The notes under the pieces were generated by a model that saw only the letters and a program-made list of their open reading frames with translations, was not told the DNA's origin and searched no databases. A DNA stretch of 31,492 bases, from NCBI GenBank assembly GCA_964618975.1, contig CAZUDI010000047.1, positions 1-31,492 of the forward strand, in the 5' to 3' direction. Below, in pieces: positions 1 to 8,504 of the stretch (the first letter of the stretch is position 1; every line of letters starts with the position of its first letter). Source of the DNA: CAZUDI01 sp964618975 (lineage in GTDB: Bacteria; Desulfobacterota; Desulfomonilia; UBA1062). The position numbers and the translations under genes are program-made.

Positions 1-174
1 GATGTACCGGTCCAGATCGTCGCGATCGATGTAAATCTTACCACGGGGCTGATCTTGGAGATATGGCAGGCGGCCACTCCAGATCAACCGGCGTACGGCT
101 TCGACGGGCCGGCCAAGATAAACAGATGCTTCGGGGAGCTGCAACAACCGTCGTTGATTTTTACTTGCGCCCAT
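1..174 (-). CDS. Excisionase-family helix-turn-helix protein, partial (runs off the left edge)
   Basis: An ATG at 172-174 opens a leftward frame of 58 codons that is still open at base 1. The start has a good ribosome binding site (GGAGGA, 181-186 on the opposite strand). The visible protein begins MGASKNQRRLLQLPEASVYL and continues with an RRLIWSGRLPY helix, a GKIYI strand and DRDDLDRYI. This is the HTH_17/MerR-like layout of excisionases and AlpA-type regulators: a first helix choosing a site, a recognition helix, then a basic wing and a final 'DLDRYI' helix. Such proteins usually sit beside tyrosine recombinases and control excision. The C-terminus and any partner integrase are outside the window. 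It could equally be a small transcription regulator of the element. Confidence 0.72.
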   Translation of the reverse strand, partial: MGASKNQRRLLQLPEASVYLGRPVEAVRRLIWSGRLPYLQDQPRGKIYIDRDDLDRYI

Positions 175-191
175 TGGTGATCCTCCACTGT

Positions 192-220
192 TTTGTATGT
201 GTAGTTGCAAAAGCAGGCAA
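192..220 (-). promoter_or_regulatory. Candidate promoter of the excisionase-like gene
   Basis: On the minus strand TTGCCT (215-220) and TACAAA (192-197) are separated by 17 bp, 18 bp before the start codon. Each box matches the sigma70 consensus at four of six positions. The -35 box lies inside one of the two 27-bp repeats, so binding there could regulate the gene. Confidence 0.3.
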
Positions 221-287
221 AACCTTAGGTCGGGCTTCAATTTTTTTCTGCTTTGCCTATGTAGTTGCACCAGAGGGGAAAACCTTA
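201..287. repeat. Two 27-bp direct repeats with exactly 60-bp period
   Basis: Copy one is 201-227 and copy two is 261-287. Both begin GTAGTTGCA and end AAAACCTTA, with a variable centre, and 22 of 27 positions agree. They lie between the excisionase-like gene and the tRNA-Leu fragment. Positions near an attachment site and upstream of a recombination regulator suit integrase arm sites, excisionase sites or operators. Which of these applies cannot be told from the sequence. Confidence 0.6.
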
Positions 288-429
288 CCTTTTTAGCTGA
301 TTTTTTTTAAAACGTTGACTCAAGCCTTGTAGCTGGAAATGTAACCACGAGCCCACAACAGCCCAGCATACGACGCTATAAAATGACATACAAGCCGCCG
401 GGCAAGTTTTTAATATCTCTCGGAAATAT

Positions 430-456
430 AAAAAAAGCGGGGCCTTATGACCCCGC
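430..456 (-). terminator. Rho-independent terminator on the minus strand
   Basis: GCGGGG (437-442) pairs with CCCCGC (451-456) around an eight-base loop. On the minus strand the stem is followed by a run of seven T (430-436). This is a strong intrinsic terminator for leftward transcription, yet no leftward gene lies between it and the next rightward gene at 997. It may insulate the element from outside transcription. Confidence 0.75.
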
Positions 457-472
457 CTAATTTCCCGATTTA

Positions 473-532
473 CGGACTCAAAATCCGAAGAGGCTTGCCC
501 TCGTGCGGGTTCGATTCCCGCCTCCGGCACCA
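473..532 (+). other. tRNA-Leu(CAA) 3' fragment, probable attachment site
   Basis: The segment reads as the anticodon arm (CGGA, loop CTCAAAA, TCCG; anticodon CAA), a long variable arm (GAGG/CCTC), the T arm (GCGGG TTCGATT CCCGC), the 3' acceptor strand CTCCGGC, discriminator A and an encoded CCA at 530-532. The long variable arm fits tRNA-Leu. The 5' acceptor strand, which should read GCCGGAG near 447, is absent, as is the D arm. The gene is therefore a 3' piece starting at the anticodon arm, a typical crossover region for tyrosine integrases. Confidence 0.8.
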
Positions 533-996
533 TCTTGATATTGTATAATATTCAGCAAGTCAGCAAAGGTTCAATGCACAAAGCGCGCGTGTAAGCCGTG
601 TGTAGCAAGCATCGGCTATTTGAACCTACAGATATATCGCAGGAATACTCAATCTTTCTGTATTGATCATAAGGTATAGCTACCTATCATTTAACCCTTT
701 AAGGTCAGAGGTTAAATATTCATGACCGATCTATCATTGTTGGTGGCACCATAATGGAGCACAAAACTTCCCCAAAGCAGGAAAAATATTACCATATGTC
801 AGGGTGATCGTTCTGGAGAACCATTATTAACGTACTGATTTCATGTCGATTGACGTGTGGCATTTTTGTTGCTTGACCTATCGAAGGGTTCCCTCCTCGT
901 GCACCGGACCATGCTTCATACGAAAACCCGAAGGCGTCAAAAGAAAACAGTTGGACCGTTAATTGAAGCCATTCGATTACAAGGGGGGTAGGGTCG
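533..996. other. AT-rich intergenic region, no gene seen
   Basis: No credible coding frame is present. Two small inverted repeats are visible: AGGTA (672-676) with TACCT (681-685) around four bases, and TTTAACC (690-696) with GGTTAAA (710-716) around thirteen bases. Neither has a T-run. The ribosome binding site of the next gene lies at the right edge. This is probably the original sequence downstream of the tRNA-Leu gene. Confidence 0.5.
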
Positions 997-2601
997 ATGA
1001 AGAGAGTCGGGGCGTCGAGGATCTTGGGATTCGTGGTGGTTTTTTCCAGCATCACGCTCTTTGCGGGCTGTGGCGGCGGGGGTGGCGGCGGCGGGTTCGC
1101 GACGGGGGCCGGTGAGGAAATTTCCACGCCCGTTATCACCTTCCAGCCGGGTGACCAGACGGTTCCCGTGGATGCGGAGGCGGTTTTCACGGTCACGGCG
1201 ATCGGGAAAGACCTGAGCTACCAGTGGGAGCGCTCGGATGATAGCGGCGCGACTTGGGGCCTGGTAAGCGGGGCTACAGCTGCATCCTACTCCATCGCAT
1301 GGGCCGAAACGGGTACTGCAAGCTTCAGATGCACGGTGACGAGCACGGAAGGAAGCGTCATCTCGGATCCTGCCGAACTCACCGTGGTGAGCGTCGTCTT
1401 TGTGGATAAGGATGCCGCCGTAGGAGGGGACGGGACGAGCTGGGCAAGGGCATATGCATCGCTTCAGGATGCCATGGAGGATCCCTTCGACTGCGAGATC
1501 TGGGTGGCGGCCGGGACGTATACGCCCGGAAACGACCGCAGCGACACCTTCACCCTGATAGCGAACGTAGCCGTGTACGGTGGTTTTACCGGCAAGGAAA
1601 CCTGCCGGCAGGCACGGGACTGGGAGACGAACGTAACCATCCTCTCCGGGGATATTGGAAGGAATGAGGATTACTCGGACAACTGCTACCATGTCGTCAC
1701 CGGGGCAACCGATGCCACCCTGGACGGGTTCACCATCACCGCCGGAAATGATGATTCCCCGGATAATCAGGCCCATGGCGGTGGGATGTTAAACTATTCT
1801 TCCAGTCCGAGCGTGACCAACTGCACCTTCTCCGGGAATGCCACATCTTGGATCGGCGGTGGGATGTATAACGAGAATTCCAGTCCGAGCGTGACCGGCT
1901 GCACCTTTTCCGGAAATTCTGCCGATAGTGCCGGGGGTGGGATGTATAATTATGTATCCAGTCCGAGCGTGACCGGCTGCACCTTTTTCGGGAATACCGC
2001 CGATCAAGGCGGCGGGATGAACAATGGCAGCTCCAGTCCGAGCGTGACCGGCTGCACCTTTTTCGGGAATACCGCCGATCAAGGCGGCGGGATGTTTAAC
2101 TTATTTTCCAGTCCGAACGCAACCAACTGCACCTTTTCCGGGAATACCGCCGATCAAGGCGGCGGGATGTTTAACTTATTTTCCAGTCCGAGCGCAACCA
2201 ACTGCACCTTTTCCGGAAATTCTGCCTCTTCCGGTGGTGGAGGAGTTTACAATTTTGATAACTCAAATCCCACTATACGTAACTCCATCTTATGGGGAGA
2301 TACAGCATCAAGCGGTTCACAGATCTATGATTATCGTGATGGTTTCCTCACTGCTTCCTCTACTACAATCACCTATAGCTGCATCCAGGGCGGTTATGCC
2401 GGTGACGGCAATATCGGCAGTGACCCCCTGCTCGATGACGATCATTTAAGCGAAGGCTATCTTACCCTGCGGGAAGACAGCCCCTGCATCGATGCGGGAG
2501 ACAGCGGTGCGGTGCCTTCAGGGATAACCACAGACCTCGCCGGCAGGCCTCGCATCAGCGGCTCTGCCGTGGACATGGGGGCATACGAGTACCAGCAGTG
2601 A
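997..2601 (+). CDS. Lipoprotein with Ig-like domain and parallel beta-helix repeats
   Basis: The 534-residue product starts at ATG 997 behind AAGGGGGG. It has a lipoprotein signal: basic MKR, a hydrophobic stretch, and lipobox LFAGC near residue 24. The cysteine is followed by eight glycines, a flexible linker at the membrane anchor. Residues about 45-125 form an Ig-like fold (YQWERSDDSG, FRCTVTSTEG). Residues about 130-230 resemble the start of right-handed parallel beta-helix proteins (WARAYASLQDAM, EIWVAAGTYTPG, VYGGFTG). About 255-420 hold seven repeats of the form SSPSVTxCTFSGN...GGGM, and the C-terminus has the common ending DMGAYEYQQ. It is probably surface-exposed or secreted and may bind polysaccharide or act in adhesion, but the substrate is unknown. 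A terminator follows the stop. Confidence 0.85.
   Translation: MKRVGASRILGFVVVFSSITLFAGCGGGGGGGGFATGAGEEISTPVITFQPGDQTVPVDAEAVFTVTAIGKDLSYQWERSDDSGATWGLVSGATAASYSIAWAETGTASFRCTVTSTEGSVISDPAELTVVSVVFVDKDAAVGGDGTSWARAYASLQDAMEDPFDCEIWVAAGTYTPGNDRSDTFTLIANVAVYGGFTGKETCRQARDWETNVTILSGDIGRNEDYSDNCYHVVTGATDATLDGFTITAGNDDSPDNQAHGGGMLNYSSSPSVTNCTFSGNATSWIGGGMYNENSSPSVTGCTFSGNSADSAGGGMYNYVSSPSVTGCTFFGNTADQGGGMNNGSSSPSVTGCTFFGNTADQGGGMFNLFSSPNATNCTFSGNTADQGGGMFNLFSSPSATNCTFSGNSASSGGGGVYNFDNSNPTIRNSILWGDTASSGSQIYDYRDGFLTASSTTITYSCIQGGYAGDGNIGSDPLLDDDHLSEGYLTLREDSPCIDAGDSGAVPSGITTDLAGRPRISGSAVDMGAYEYQQ
2001..2225 (+). repeat. Three tandem 75-bp coding repeats in the beta-helix gene
   Basis: Units starting CGATCAAGGCGGCGGGATG recur at 2001, 2076 and 2151, each encoding a 25-residue coil. 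The second and third units share FNLFSSP and are nearly identical in DNA. More diverged copies extend upstream to about 1785. The near-identity suggests recent duplication by slippage or recombination, so copy number may vary among strains. The length is a multiple of three, so copy changes keep the frame. Confidence 0.85.
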
Positions 2602-2631
2602 GGCAGGAAGATTCGTGGAAGATCAGTATGG

Positions 2632-2663
2632 GCCCGGCCAGGGGAAGGAACCTGTGGCCGGGC
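2632..2663 (+). terminator. Hairpin terminator after the beta-helix gene
   Basis: GCCCGGCCA (2632-2640) pairs perfectly with TGGCCGGGC (2655-2663) around a 14-base loop and is followed by TCTCCTTTTG. It lies 31 bp after the stop codon. Confidence 0.65.
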
Positions 2664-2822
2664 TCTCCTTTTGTGAGCACCATAAACTCTGCATGCCTAT
2701 GCGCGGGCGTAATAAAAGCAATCACGGCTATGTATCAATCCGTCCGGACGCCCGCGGGCCTGATATCCCCCTGTCGGGTCCTTTCTCCAACCGCCCGGTA
2801 GCCACGGCCGTGAGGGCGTCCG

Positions 2823-4046
<1,224 letters not shown>

Positions 4047-4065
4047 GTGCTATACCCCTCGATAG

Positions 4066-5976
4066 TTAGTGTCGGTTGTGCAGCTCCTCCCAGAGGAGCT
4101 TCTGGTACTTCTGAAGTTCCCGCGAGCTCATGCGCATGCCTCGCGACTCGTACACGCTCTGGATGGCCTTGACCACGTCCTCGAAGCGGATATCCAGGCC
4201 GAGGACCCCCACCATGTCGTCGTTTACGTCCATGATGGGGGCGGAGACGGTGATGATCAGGGCCCCGGTGATGCGCGAGGTGGCGATCCCGCTCACATGC
4301 AGCCGACCGTCCTCGATGGTGTTGATGAACCATTCGCGATCGGCGCAGTCCTCGTGCGCCTGCATCTTGTGGCGGAAATGGCCGCGGAACTCGGGTTGGG
4401 TGATGTTCTGCGTGACCTTGATGCCGTTCATGTCGGTCACGTAGGCGAACTGGATGAACGGGTATTCCTTGATGAACTCGGTGAGAACGGCCTCCTGCCG
4501 GGAGGCGTCCATGGCCCGCATCTCCTCCTTGGCCAGCAGCTGGTCGATGAGCTGGCTGGCGTACTCGCGGGCCTCGAACTTGATGAGGTCGAAGCCGGAA
4601 AGGAAGATCTGCGGCACGAAGCGTTGGGTAAGCTTCTGCAGCTCCTCGTCGGACATGGAGGTGGTGCGACCTTCCTCGTACTCGCGCGTAATGGCCTGGG
4701 AGATCTTGCCCACCCCGGGGTGGCGCTTGTCCACCTCCTCGTCCCCGGACAGCGCGTAGTGCCGGTTGATCCAGTGGGCGATCCCGGCCTTGCCCGACTT
4801 GTCGGTGATGGCGATCTCGATCGGGCGGCCCAGGAGCTTTTCCGTATTGAAGATGTTGTAGATCTCCTCGTTCTTCACGAGCCCGTCGGCGTGGATGCCG
4901 GCGCGCGTGACGTTGAAGTTCTCGCCTACCAGGGGGTAGTTGGGCGGGATGTCGTAGTTCATCTCGGCGTTGACATAGCGGGCCATCTCGGTGATGGCCC
5001 GCGTATCGATAGACTCGTCGTGGCCGCGCAGGGAGAGGTACTCGATCACCATGGCCTCCAGCGGGGTGTTGCCGGTGCGCTCGCCGAAGCCGAAGACGGC
5101 GCAGTTGGCCCCGCTGCAGCCATAGAGCCAGGCCGCCGCAGCATTGACCTGGCCCTTGTGGAAATCATTGTGGCCGTGCCACTCCAGCAGGTGGCCCGGC
5201 ACGCCGGCGTCGTCGATCATGGCCCGCACGAGCTTGTCCACCGCCCGCGGCAGGGCCGCGCCCGGAAAGCTCACGCCGTAGCCCATGGTATCGCACAGGC
5301 GGATCTTGACTTCGAGCCCCGAGTCCTCCCGCAGCTGCATGAGCTCGCGGGCAAACGGCACGCAGAAGCCGTAGATGTCGGCGCGGGTGACGTCTTCGAA
5401 GTGGCAGCGGGGGGTGATCCCCAGTTCGAGGGCCGCGCGCACGATGGACAGGTAGCTCTGCATGACCCGCCGGCGGTCCGAGTTCAGTTTGAGGAAGATA
5501 TGATAGTCCGAGACCGAGGTCAGGATGCCGGTTTCATGGATGCCCATGTCCTTGACGAGCTTCAGGTCATCGGCATGCGCGCGGATCCAGCCCGTCACCC
5601 GCGGGAAGGCGTAGTCCTTGGCCAGACAGCGCTCCACGGCCAGCTTATCCTTGCGGGTGTAGAGGAAGAACTCGCAGGCCCTGATCAGGCCCGACCTCCC
5701 GCCGATGCGGTGCAGATAGTCGAAGAGGGTCTCGATCTGCTCCACGCTGAAGGGCGCCATGGACTGCTGGCCGTCCCGGAAGGTGGTGTCGGTGATAAAG
5801 ATCTCGTCCGCAGGCTGGATGGGGATGAGCCTGAGATCGAAATCGATCTTGGGCACCTCGTCGTAGTTGAAGATGGAGCGGTAGTAGTTTCCCTGCTCGA
5901 TGTCGTTGATCCCCGAGGCATAGTTCTTGCCCGGGGTATAGTAGAAGATGCGCTTGTGATCGTCCCACTTCGCCAT
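4066..5976 (-). CDS. Re-citrate synthase-type HMGL-family enzyme with C-terminal Cache-like domain
   Basis: This 636-residue protein belongs to the DRE-TIM metallolyase family (isopropylmalate, homocitrate and Re-citrate synthases). Residues 63-72 read DTTFRDGQQS, the variant of the DTTLRDGEQ catalytic and metal motif. HGHND (267-271) supplies metal ligands, and GERTGNTPLEA (298-308) and RAGIHADGL (358-366) complete the barrel and subdomain signatures. Immediate coupling to icd supports citrate synthesis from oxaloacetate and acetyl-CoA, as shown for Re-citrate synthases of Clostridium kluyveri and some Desulfobacterota. Homologues are often misannotated as histone-lysine methyltransferase. 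Residues about 498-607 are not a LeuA regulatory domain. They resemble a Cache/PDC fold (YVTDMNGIKV, DREWFINTI, SAPIMDVNDDMVGVLGLDI), suggesting ligand sensing. The ATG has AGGAGG ten bases upstream, inside the preceding gene. Homocitrate or citramalate synthase remains possible. Confidence 0.85.
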   Translation of the reverse strand: MAKWDDHKRIFYYTPGKNYASGINDIEQGNYYRSIFNYDEVPKIDFDLRLIPIQPADEIFITDTTFRDGQQSMAPFSVEQIETLFDYLHRIGGRSGLIRACEFFLYTRKDKLAVERCLAKDYAFPRVTGWIRAHADDLKLVKDMGIHETGILTSVSDYHIFLKLNSDRRRVMQSYLSIVRAALELGITPRCHFEDVTRADIYGFCVPFARELMQLREDSGLEVKIRLCDTMGYGVSFPGAALPRAVDKLVRAMIDDAGVPGHLLEWHGHNDFHKGQVNAAAAWLYGCSGANCAVFGFGERTGNTPLEAMVIEYLSLRGHDESIDTRAITEMARYVNAEMNYDIPPNYPLVGENFNVTRAGIHADGLVKNEEIYNIFNTEKLLGRPIEIAITDKSGKAGIAHWINRHYALSGDEEVDKRHPGVGKISQAITREYEEGRTTSMSDEELQKLTQRFVPQIFLSGFDLIKFEAREYASQLIDQLLAKEEMRAMDASRQEAVLTEFIKEYPFIQFAYVTDMNGIKVTQNITQPEFRGHFRHKMQAHEDCADREWFINTIEDGRLHVSGIATSRITGALIITVSAPIMDVNDDMVGVLGLDIRFEDVVKAIQSVYESRGMRMSSRELQKYQKLLWEELHNRH

Positions 5977-5980
5977 GATC

Positions 5981-6733
5981 CTATTTCCTCCTGGGGATAA
6001 AGGCGTCCTTGGGAAGCGTTTCGGGGGCGGGCGCGCCGGCCTCGCGGCGGGCCTCGATGAGCTCCTCCATGGTCATGTCACGCGGAATCTTGAGGTCCTG
6101 ACCCTCGTAGATCAGCTTGGGGTCCTTGATCTGGTCCCGGTTGGCCTTGTAGATCAGCGGCCACATGAAGGAGTCGTTGTAGATGTCGTGCCGGGCTGCG
6201 ATGCTGGGCAGGGTGTCACCGTTCTTGACCACATAGATGGCCGGAAAGATCTCCAGGAGCTCGCTCTGTCCCTGCTTGCGGATCTCGTCGCGTTTGATGG
6301 CCACCTCCTTGCCGAGCTCCTCGAGGCGGCTCTGCTTGCCCTGGGCCGTCATATGTCGGGCCGTCTCGGCCCGGCCGGCAAACTCCCGGAAGAGTCGCTG
6401 CATAAGCGGCAGGTCTTGCTCCATGTAGGCGTTCTGCATCTCCTGGTAGCCCATCAGGAGCCAGAAGAACTCCCGCGGGGCGTACTCGTAGCCTGACATG
6501 GAGATCAGCCGTCCTATGATGAGAGAGGCCTCCTGCATGATCTGCCGGGCCTGAGGGTCGAAGGCGGCCTTGGCCGGAAGCGCCTGTGTTACGGATTCAT
6601 CGGCGGGCGCACGGAGCACCGCATCCGTAGAAGGCGCCTCCGTCTCAGGCCCGGAACCCGCGCTGCGTGTCCAGGCACACCCCGCCAGGGTCAAGATACT
6701 GAGCATCACCAACCACAGCCCGACCTTCCTCAT
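5981..6733 (-). CDS. LysM-domain lipoprotein
   Basis: The 250-residue protein has a signal MRKVGLWLVMLSILTLAGC with a lipobox LAGC and lipid-modified cysteine at residue 19. An alanine follows, so outer-membrane sorting is likely. Residues 60-160 are predicted helical and rich in charged residues. A LysM peptidoglycan-binding domain spans about 166-218 (YVVKNGDTLPSIAARHD, WPLIYKANRDQI, IYEGQDLKIP). The tail is short and acidic/basic. It probably tethers the envelope to peptidoglycan or acts as a cell-wall scaffold; no catalytic domain is seen. It lies 4 bp after aspS and 4 bp before the Re-citrate synthase-type gene, so it is cotranscribed with both, although its envelope role has no obvious link to them. 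Confidence 0.85.
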   Translation of the reverse strand: MRKVGLWLVMLSILTLAGCAWTRSAGSGPETEAPSTDAVLRAPADESVTQALPAKAAFDPQARQIMQEASLIIGRLISMSGYEYAPREFFWLLMGYQEMQNAYMEQDLPLMQRLFREFAGRAETARHMTAQGKQSRLEELGKEVAIKRDEIRKQGQSELLEIFPAIYVVKNGDTLPSIAARHDIYNDSFMWPLIYKANRDQIKDPKLIYEGQDLKIPRDMTMEELIEARREAGAPAPETLPKDAFIPRRK

Positions 6734-6737
6734 GGCG

Positions 6738-8504
6738 TCACCGTTTCCTCATCAGTCCCAGCTCGGCGAGCTGGCGTTCATCCACCTCCGTGGGGGCGTC
6801 CGACATGGTGCAGTAGGCCTTGGCCGTCTTGGGGAAGGCGATCACGTCGCGGATGGAGCTCGCCCCGGCCAGGAGCATGACCAGCCGGTCGAAGCCGAAG
6901 GCCAGGCCGCCGTGCGGCGGCGCCCCGTACTGGAGGGCCTCGAGCAGGTATCCGAACTTGAGCTGCGCCTCTTGATGTCCCAGGCCGATGGCCTGGAAGA
7001 CCCGCTGCTGGATGTCCTGCGTATGGATACGGATGCTGCCGCCGCCCACCTCGGAGCCGTTGATCACCATGTCATAGGCCTGGGAGCGCACCTCGCCGGG
7101 GTTGCTCTCCAAAAGCGGCAGGTCCTCGGGCAGAGGCGCGGTGAAGGGGTGGTGCACGGCCACGTGGCGGCCTTCCTCCTCGTTCCACTCCAAAAGTGGG
7201 AAGGCGGTTACCCACAGGGCGGAGAATGTGTCCTCGGGGATGAGCCCCAGTCTCTCGGCCACGTGTACGCGCAGGGCCCCCAGGGCCGCATGCGCCTTTG
7301 CGGTCCTGTCGGCCACGATGAGGGCCGTCTCGCCCGGCACCAGGTTCAGGCGCTCCACGATGGCGCGTTGGGTCTCTTCACTCAGGAACTTGGCCACGGA
7401 CGACTTGAGGCCCTCGTCCGTGAGCTTGAGGGCGATCACGCCCTGGACGCCGAAATCCGCCACGAAGCTTCCCAGGCCCTCGAGGTCCTTGCGGCTGAAA
7501 TCTGCCCTGACCGTGAAGCCCTTGACCACCCCGCCTTCTGCCACGGTCTGGCTGAAGACCTTGAAGCCGCTGTCCTTAACCAGGTCGGAGATGTCCTGGA
7601 GCTTGAGCTTAAAGCGCGTGTCGGGGCGGTCCGTGCCGTAGAGCTCCATGGCCTCGCTGTAGCTCAGGCGCGGCAGGGGCCGGGGCAGGCTCACCCCGAT
7701 GGTCTCCTCGAACAGGGTGGCGATCAGGCCCTCGGTCACCGCGAGCACCTCTTCCATGGTGACGAAGGACATCTCGAGGTCGATCTGGGTGAATTCGGGC
7801 TGCCGGTCGGCGCGCAGGTCTTCGTCGCGGAAGCACTTGACGATCTGGTAGTAGCGGTCGAAACCCGCCACCATGAGGAGCTGTTTGAAGATCTGCGGCG
7901 ACTGGGGCAGGGCGTAACAGCGTCCCGGAAAGACACGGCTCGGCACCAGGTAGTCCCGGGCGCCCTCGGGGGTGCTCTTGGTGAGCACCGGGGTCTCCAC
8001 GTCGATGAAGCCCTGGGCATCCAGGTAGCGGCGGACACAGGTCGAGGCCCGGTGCCGCAGCAGGAGCTTGCTCTGGAGGCTGGGGGTGCGCAGATCCAGG
8101 TAGCGGTACTTGAGACGCAGCACGTCGCTCACCTCGACCCCATCCTCCACCACAAAGGGCGGGGTCTTGGCCTCGTTGAGGATCACCACGCGCTGGGCTA
8201 TGAGCTCCACCTCACCGGTGCGCATGGCGGCATTGCGCATCTCCGGGGGTCTGAGGCCGATGATGCCCTCCACGGCCACGCAGTACTCGGAACGCACCAG
8301 GTGGGCCACCCCGTGGGCCTCCGGGTGGGCCTCCGGGTCGCACAACACCTGGCAGATGCCGGTCCGGTCGCGTACATCCAGGAAGATAAGACCCCCGAGG
8401 TCGCGCCGGCGCTGCACCCACCCCATGAGGGTGACCACCTCCCCGCAGTCGTCCCTGCCAGCCTCCCCGCAATACCGTGTCCGCTTGAGGTCCCTGGGAA
8501 TCAT
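6738..8504 (-). CDS. aspS: Aspartyl-tRNA synthetase
   Basis: A class II synthetase that charges tRNA-Asp, of bacterial type and 588 residues long. The N-terminal OB fold contains LMGWVQRRRDLGGLIFLDVR (27-46). Class II motif 2 is at about 224-246 (CFRDEDLRADRQPEFTQIDL). The GAD insertion follows at roughly 290-410, and motif 3 is GLAFGFDRLVMLLAG near 545. Leucine 36 in RRRDLGG matches discriminating AspRS enzymes; nondiscriminating ones often have histidine here. Specificity should not be settled from this alone. The start chosen is ATG 8502-8504, overlapping the hisS stop as ATGA, because AAGGAG (8512-8517) lies seven bases upstream. A GTG at 8522 would add six residues without such a site. 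A 12-bp tandem duplication encodes HPEAHPEA near residues 57-64. Confidence 0.97.
   Translation of the reverse strand: MIPRDLKRTRYCGEAGRDDCGEVVTLMGWVQRRRDLGGLIFLDVRDRTGICQVLCDPEAHPEAHGVAHLVRSEYCVAVEGIIGLRPPEMRNAAMRTGEVELIAQRVVILNEAKTPPFVVEDGVEVSDVLRLKYRYLDLRTPSLQSKLLLRHRASTCVRRYLDAQGFIDVETPVLTKSTPEGARDYLVPSRVFPGRCYALPQSPQIFKQLLMVAGFDRYYQIVKCFRDEDLRADRQPEFTQIDLEMSFVTMEEVLAVTEGLIATLFEETIGVSLPRPLPRLSYSEAMELYGTDRPDTRFKLKLQDISDLVKDSGFKVFSQTVAEGGVVKGFTVRADFSRKDLEGLGSFVADFGVQGVIALKLTDEGLKSSVAKFLSEETQRAIVERLNLVPGETALIVADRTAKAHAALGALRVHVAERLGLIPEDTFSALWVTAFPLLEWNEEEGRHVAVHHPFTAPLPEDLPLLESNPGEVRSQAYDMVINGSEVGGGSIRIHTQDIQQRVFQAIGLGHQEAQLKFGYLLEALQYGAPPHGGLAFGFDRLVMLLAGASSIRDVIAFPKTAKAYCTMSDAPTEVDERQLAELGLMRKR

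Larger units (their letters stand above)
1..532. mobile_element. Right end of an integrated element ending in a tRNA-Leu 3' fragment
   Basis: The segment carries the start of an excisionase-like gene, direct repeats, a terminator and, at its right edge, a tRNA-Leu 3' fragment without the 5' half. Elements that integrate into the 3' part of a tRNA gene rebuild an intact tRNA at one end and leave a displaced 3' fragment at the other. Here the fragment reads rightward and lacks its 5' half on the left, so the element should lie to the left and the chromosome to the right. No integrase is visible inside the window, so the assignment is an inference. Confidence 0.6.

Noticed and set aside
63..296. 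Rightward 77-residue frame at the left edge
   Set aside because: It is antisense to the excisionase-like gene and its promoter region, without a ribosome binding site or domain.
285..533. Leftward frame starting MVPEAGIEPARG
   Set aside because: This is the well-known false reading of the antisense of a tRNA T arm and acceptor end; it continues through the terminator and has no family features.
937..1776. Leftward frame of 279 residues opposite the beta-helix gene
   Set aside because: It is a shadow frame in GC-rich coding DNA; the rightward frame has a signal peptide, domains and repeats.
1789..2082. Leftward repetitive frame, or a CRISPR-like array
   Set aside because: The periodicity comes from the 75-bp protein repeats on the other strand; there are no spacers of varied sequence.
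2738..2760. Abutting palindromes CGTCCGGACG and GCCCGCGGGC as an icd terminator
   Set aside because: The palindromes are real, but they lack a T-run and have no evident loop; GC-rich DNA yields such sites readily.
4069..6000. Rightward frame of 643 residues opposite the Re-citrate synthase-type gene
   Set aside because: High-GC antisense frame rich in Val, Asp, His and Gly with no domain; the leftward enzyme is unambiguous.
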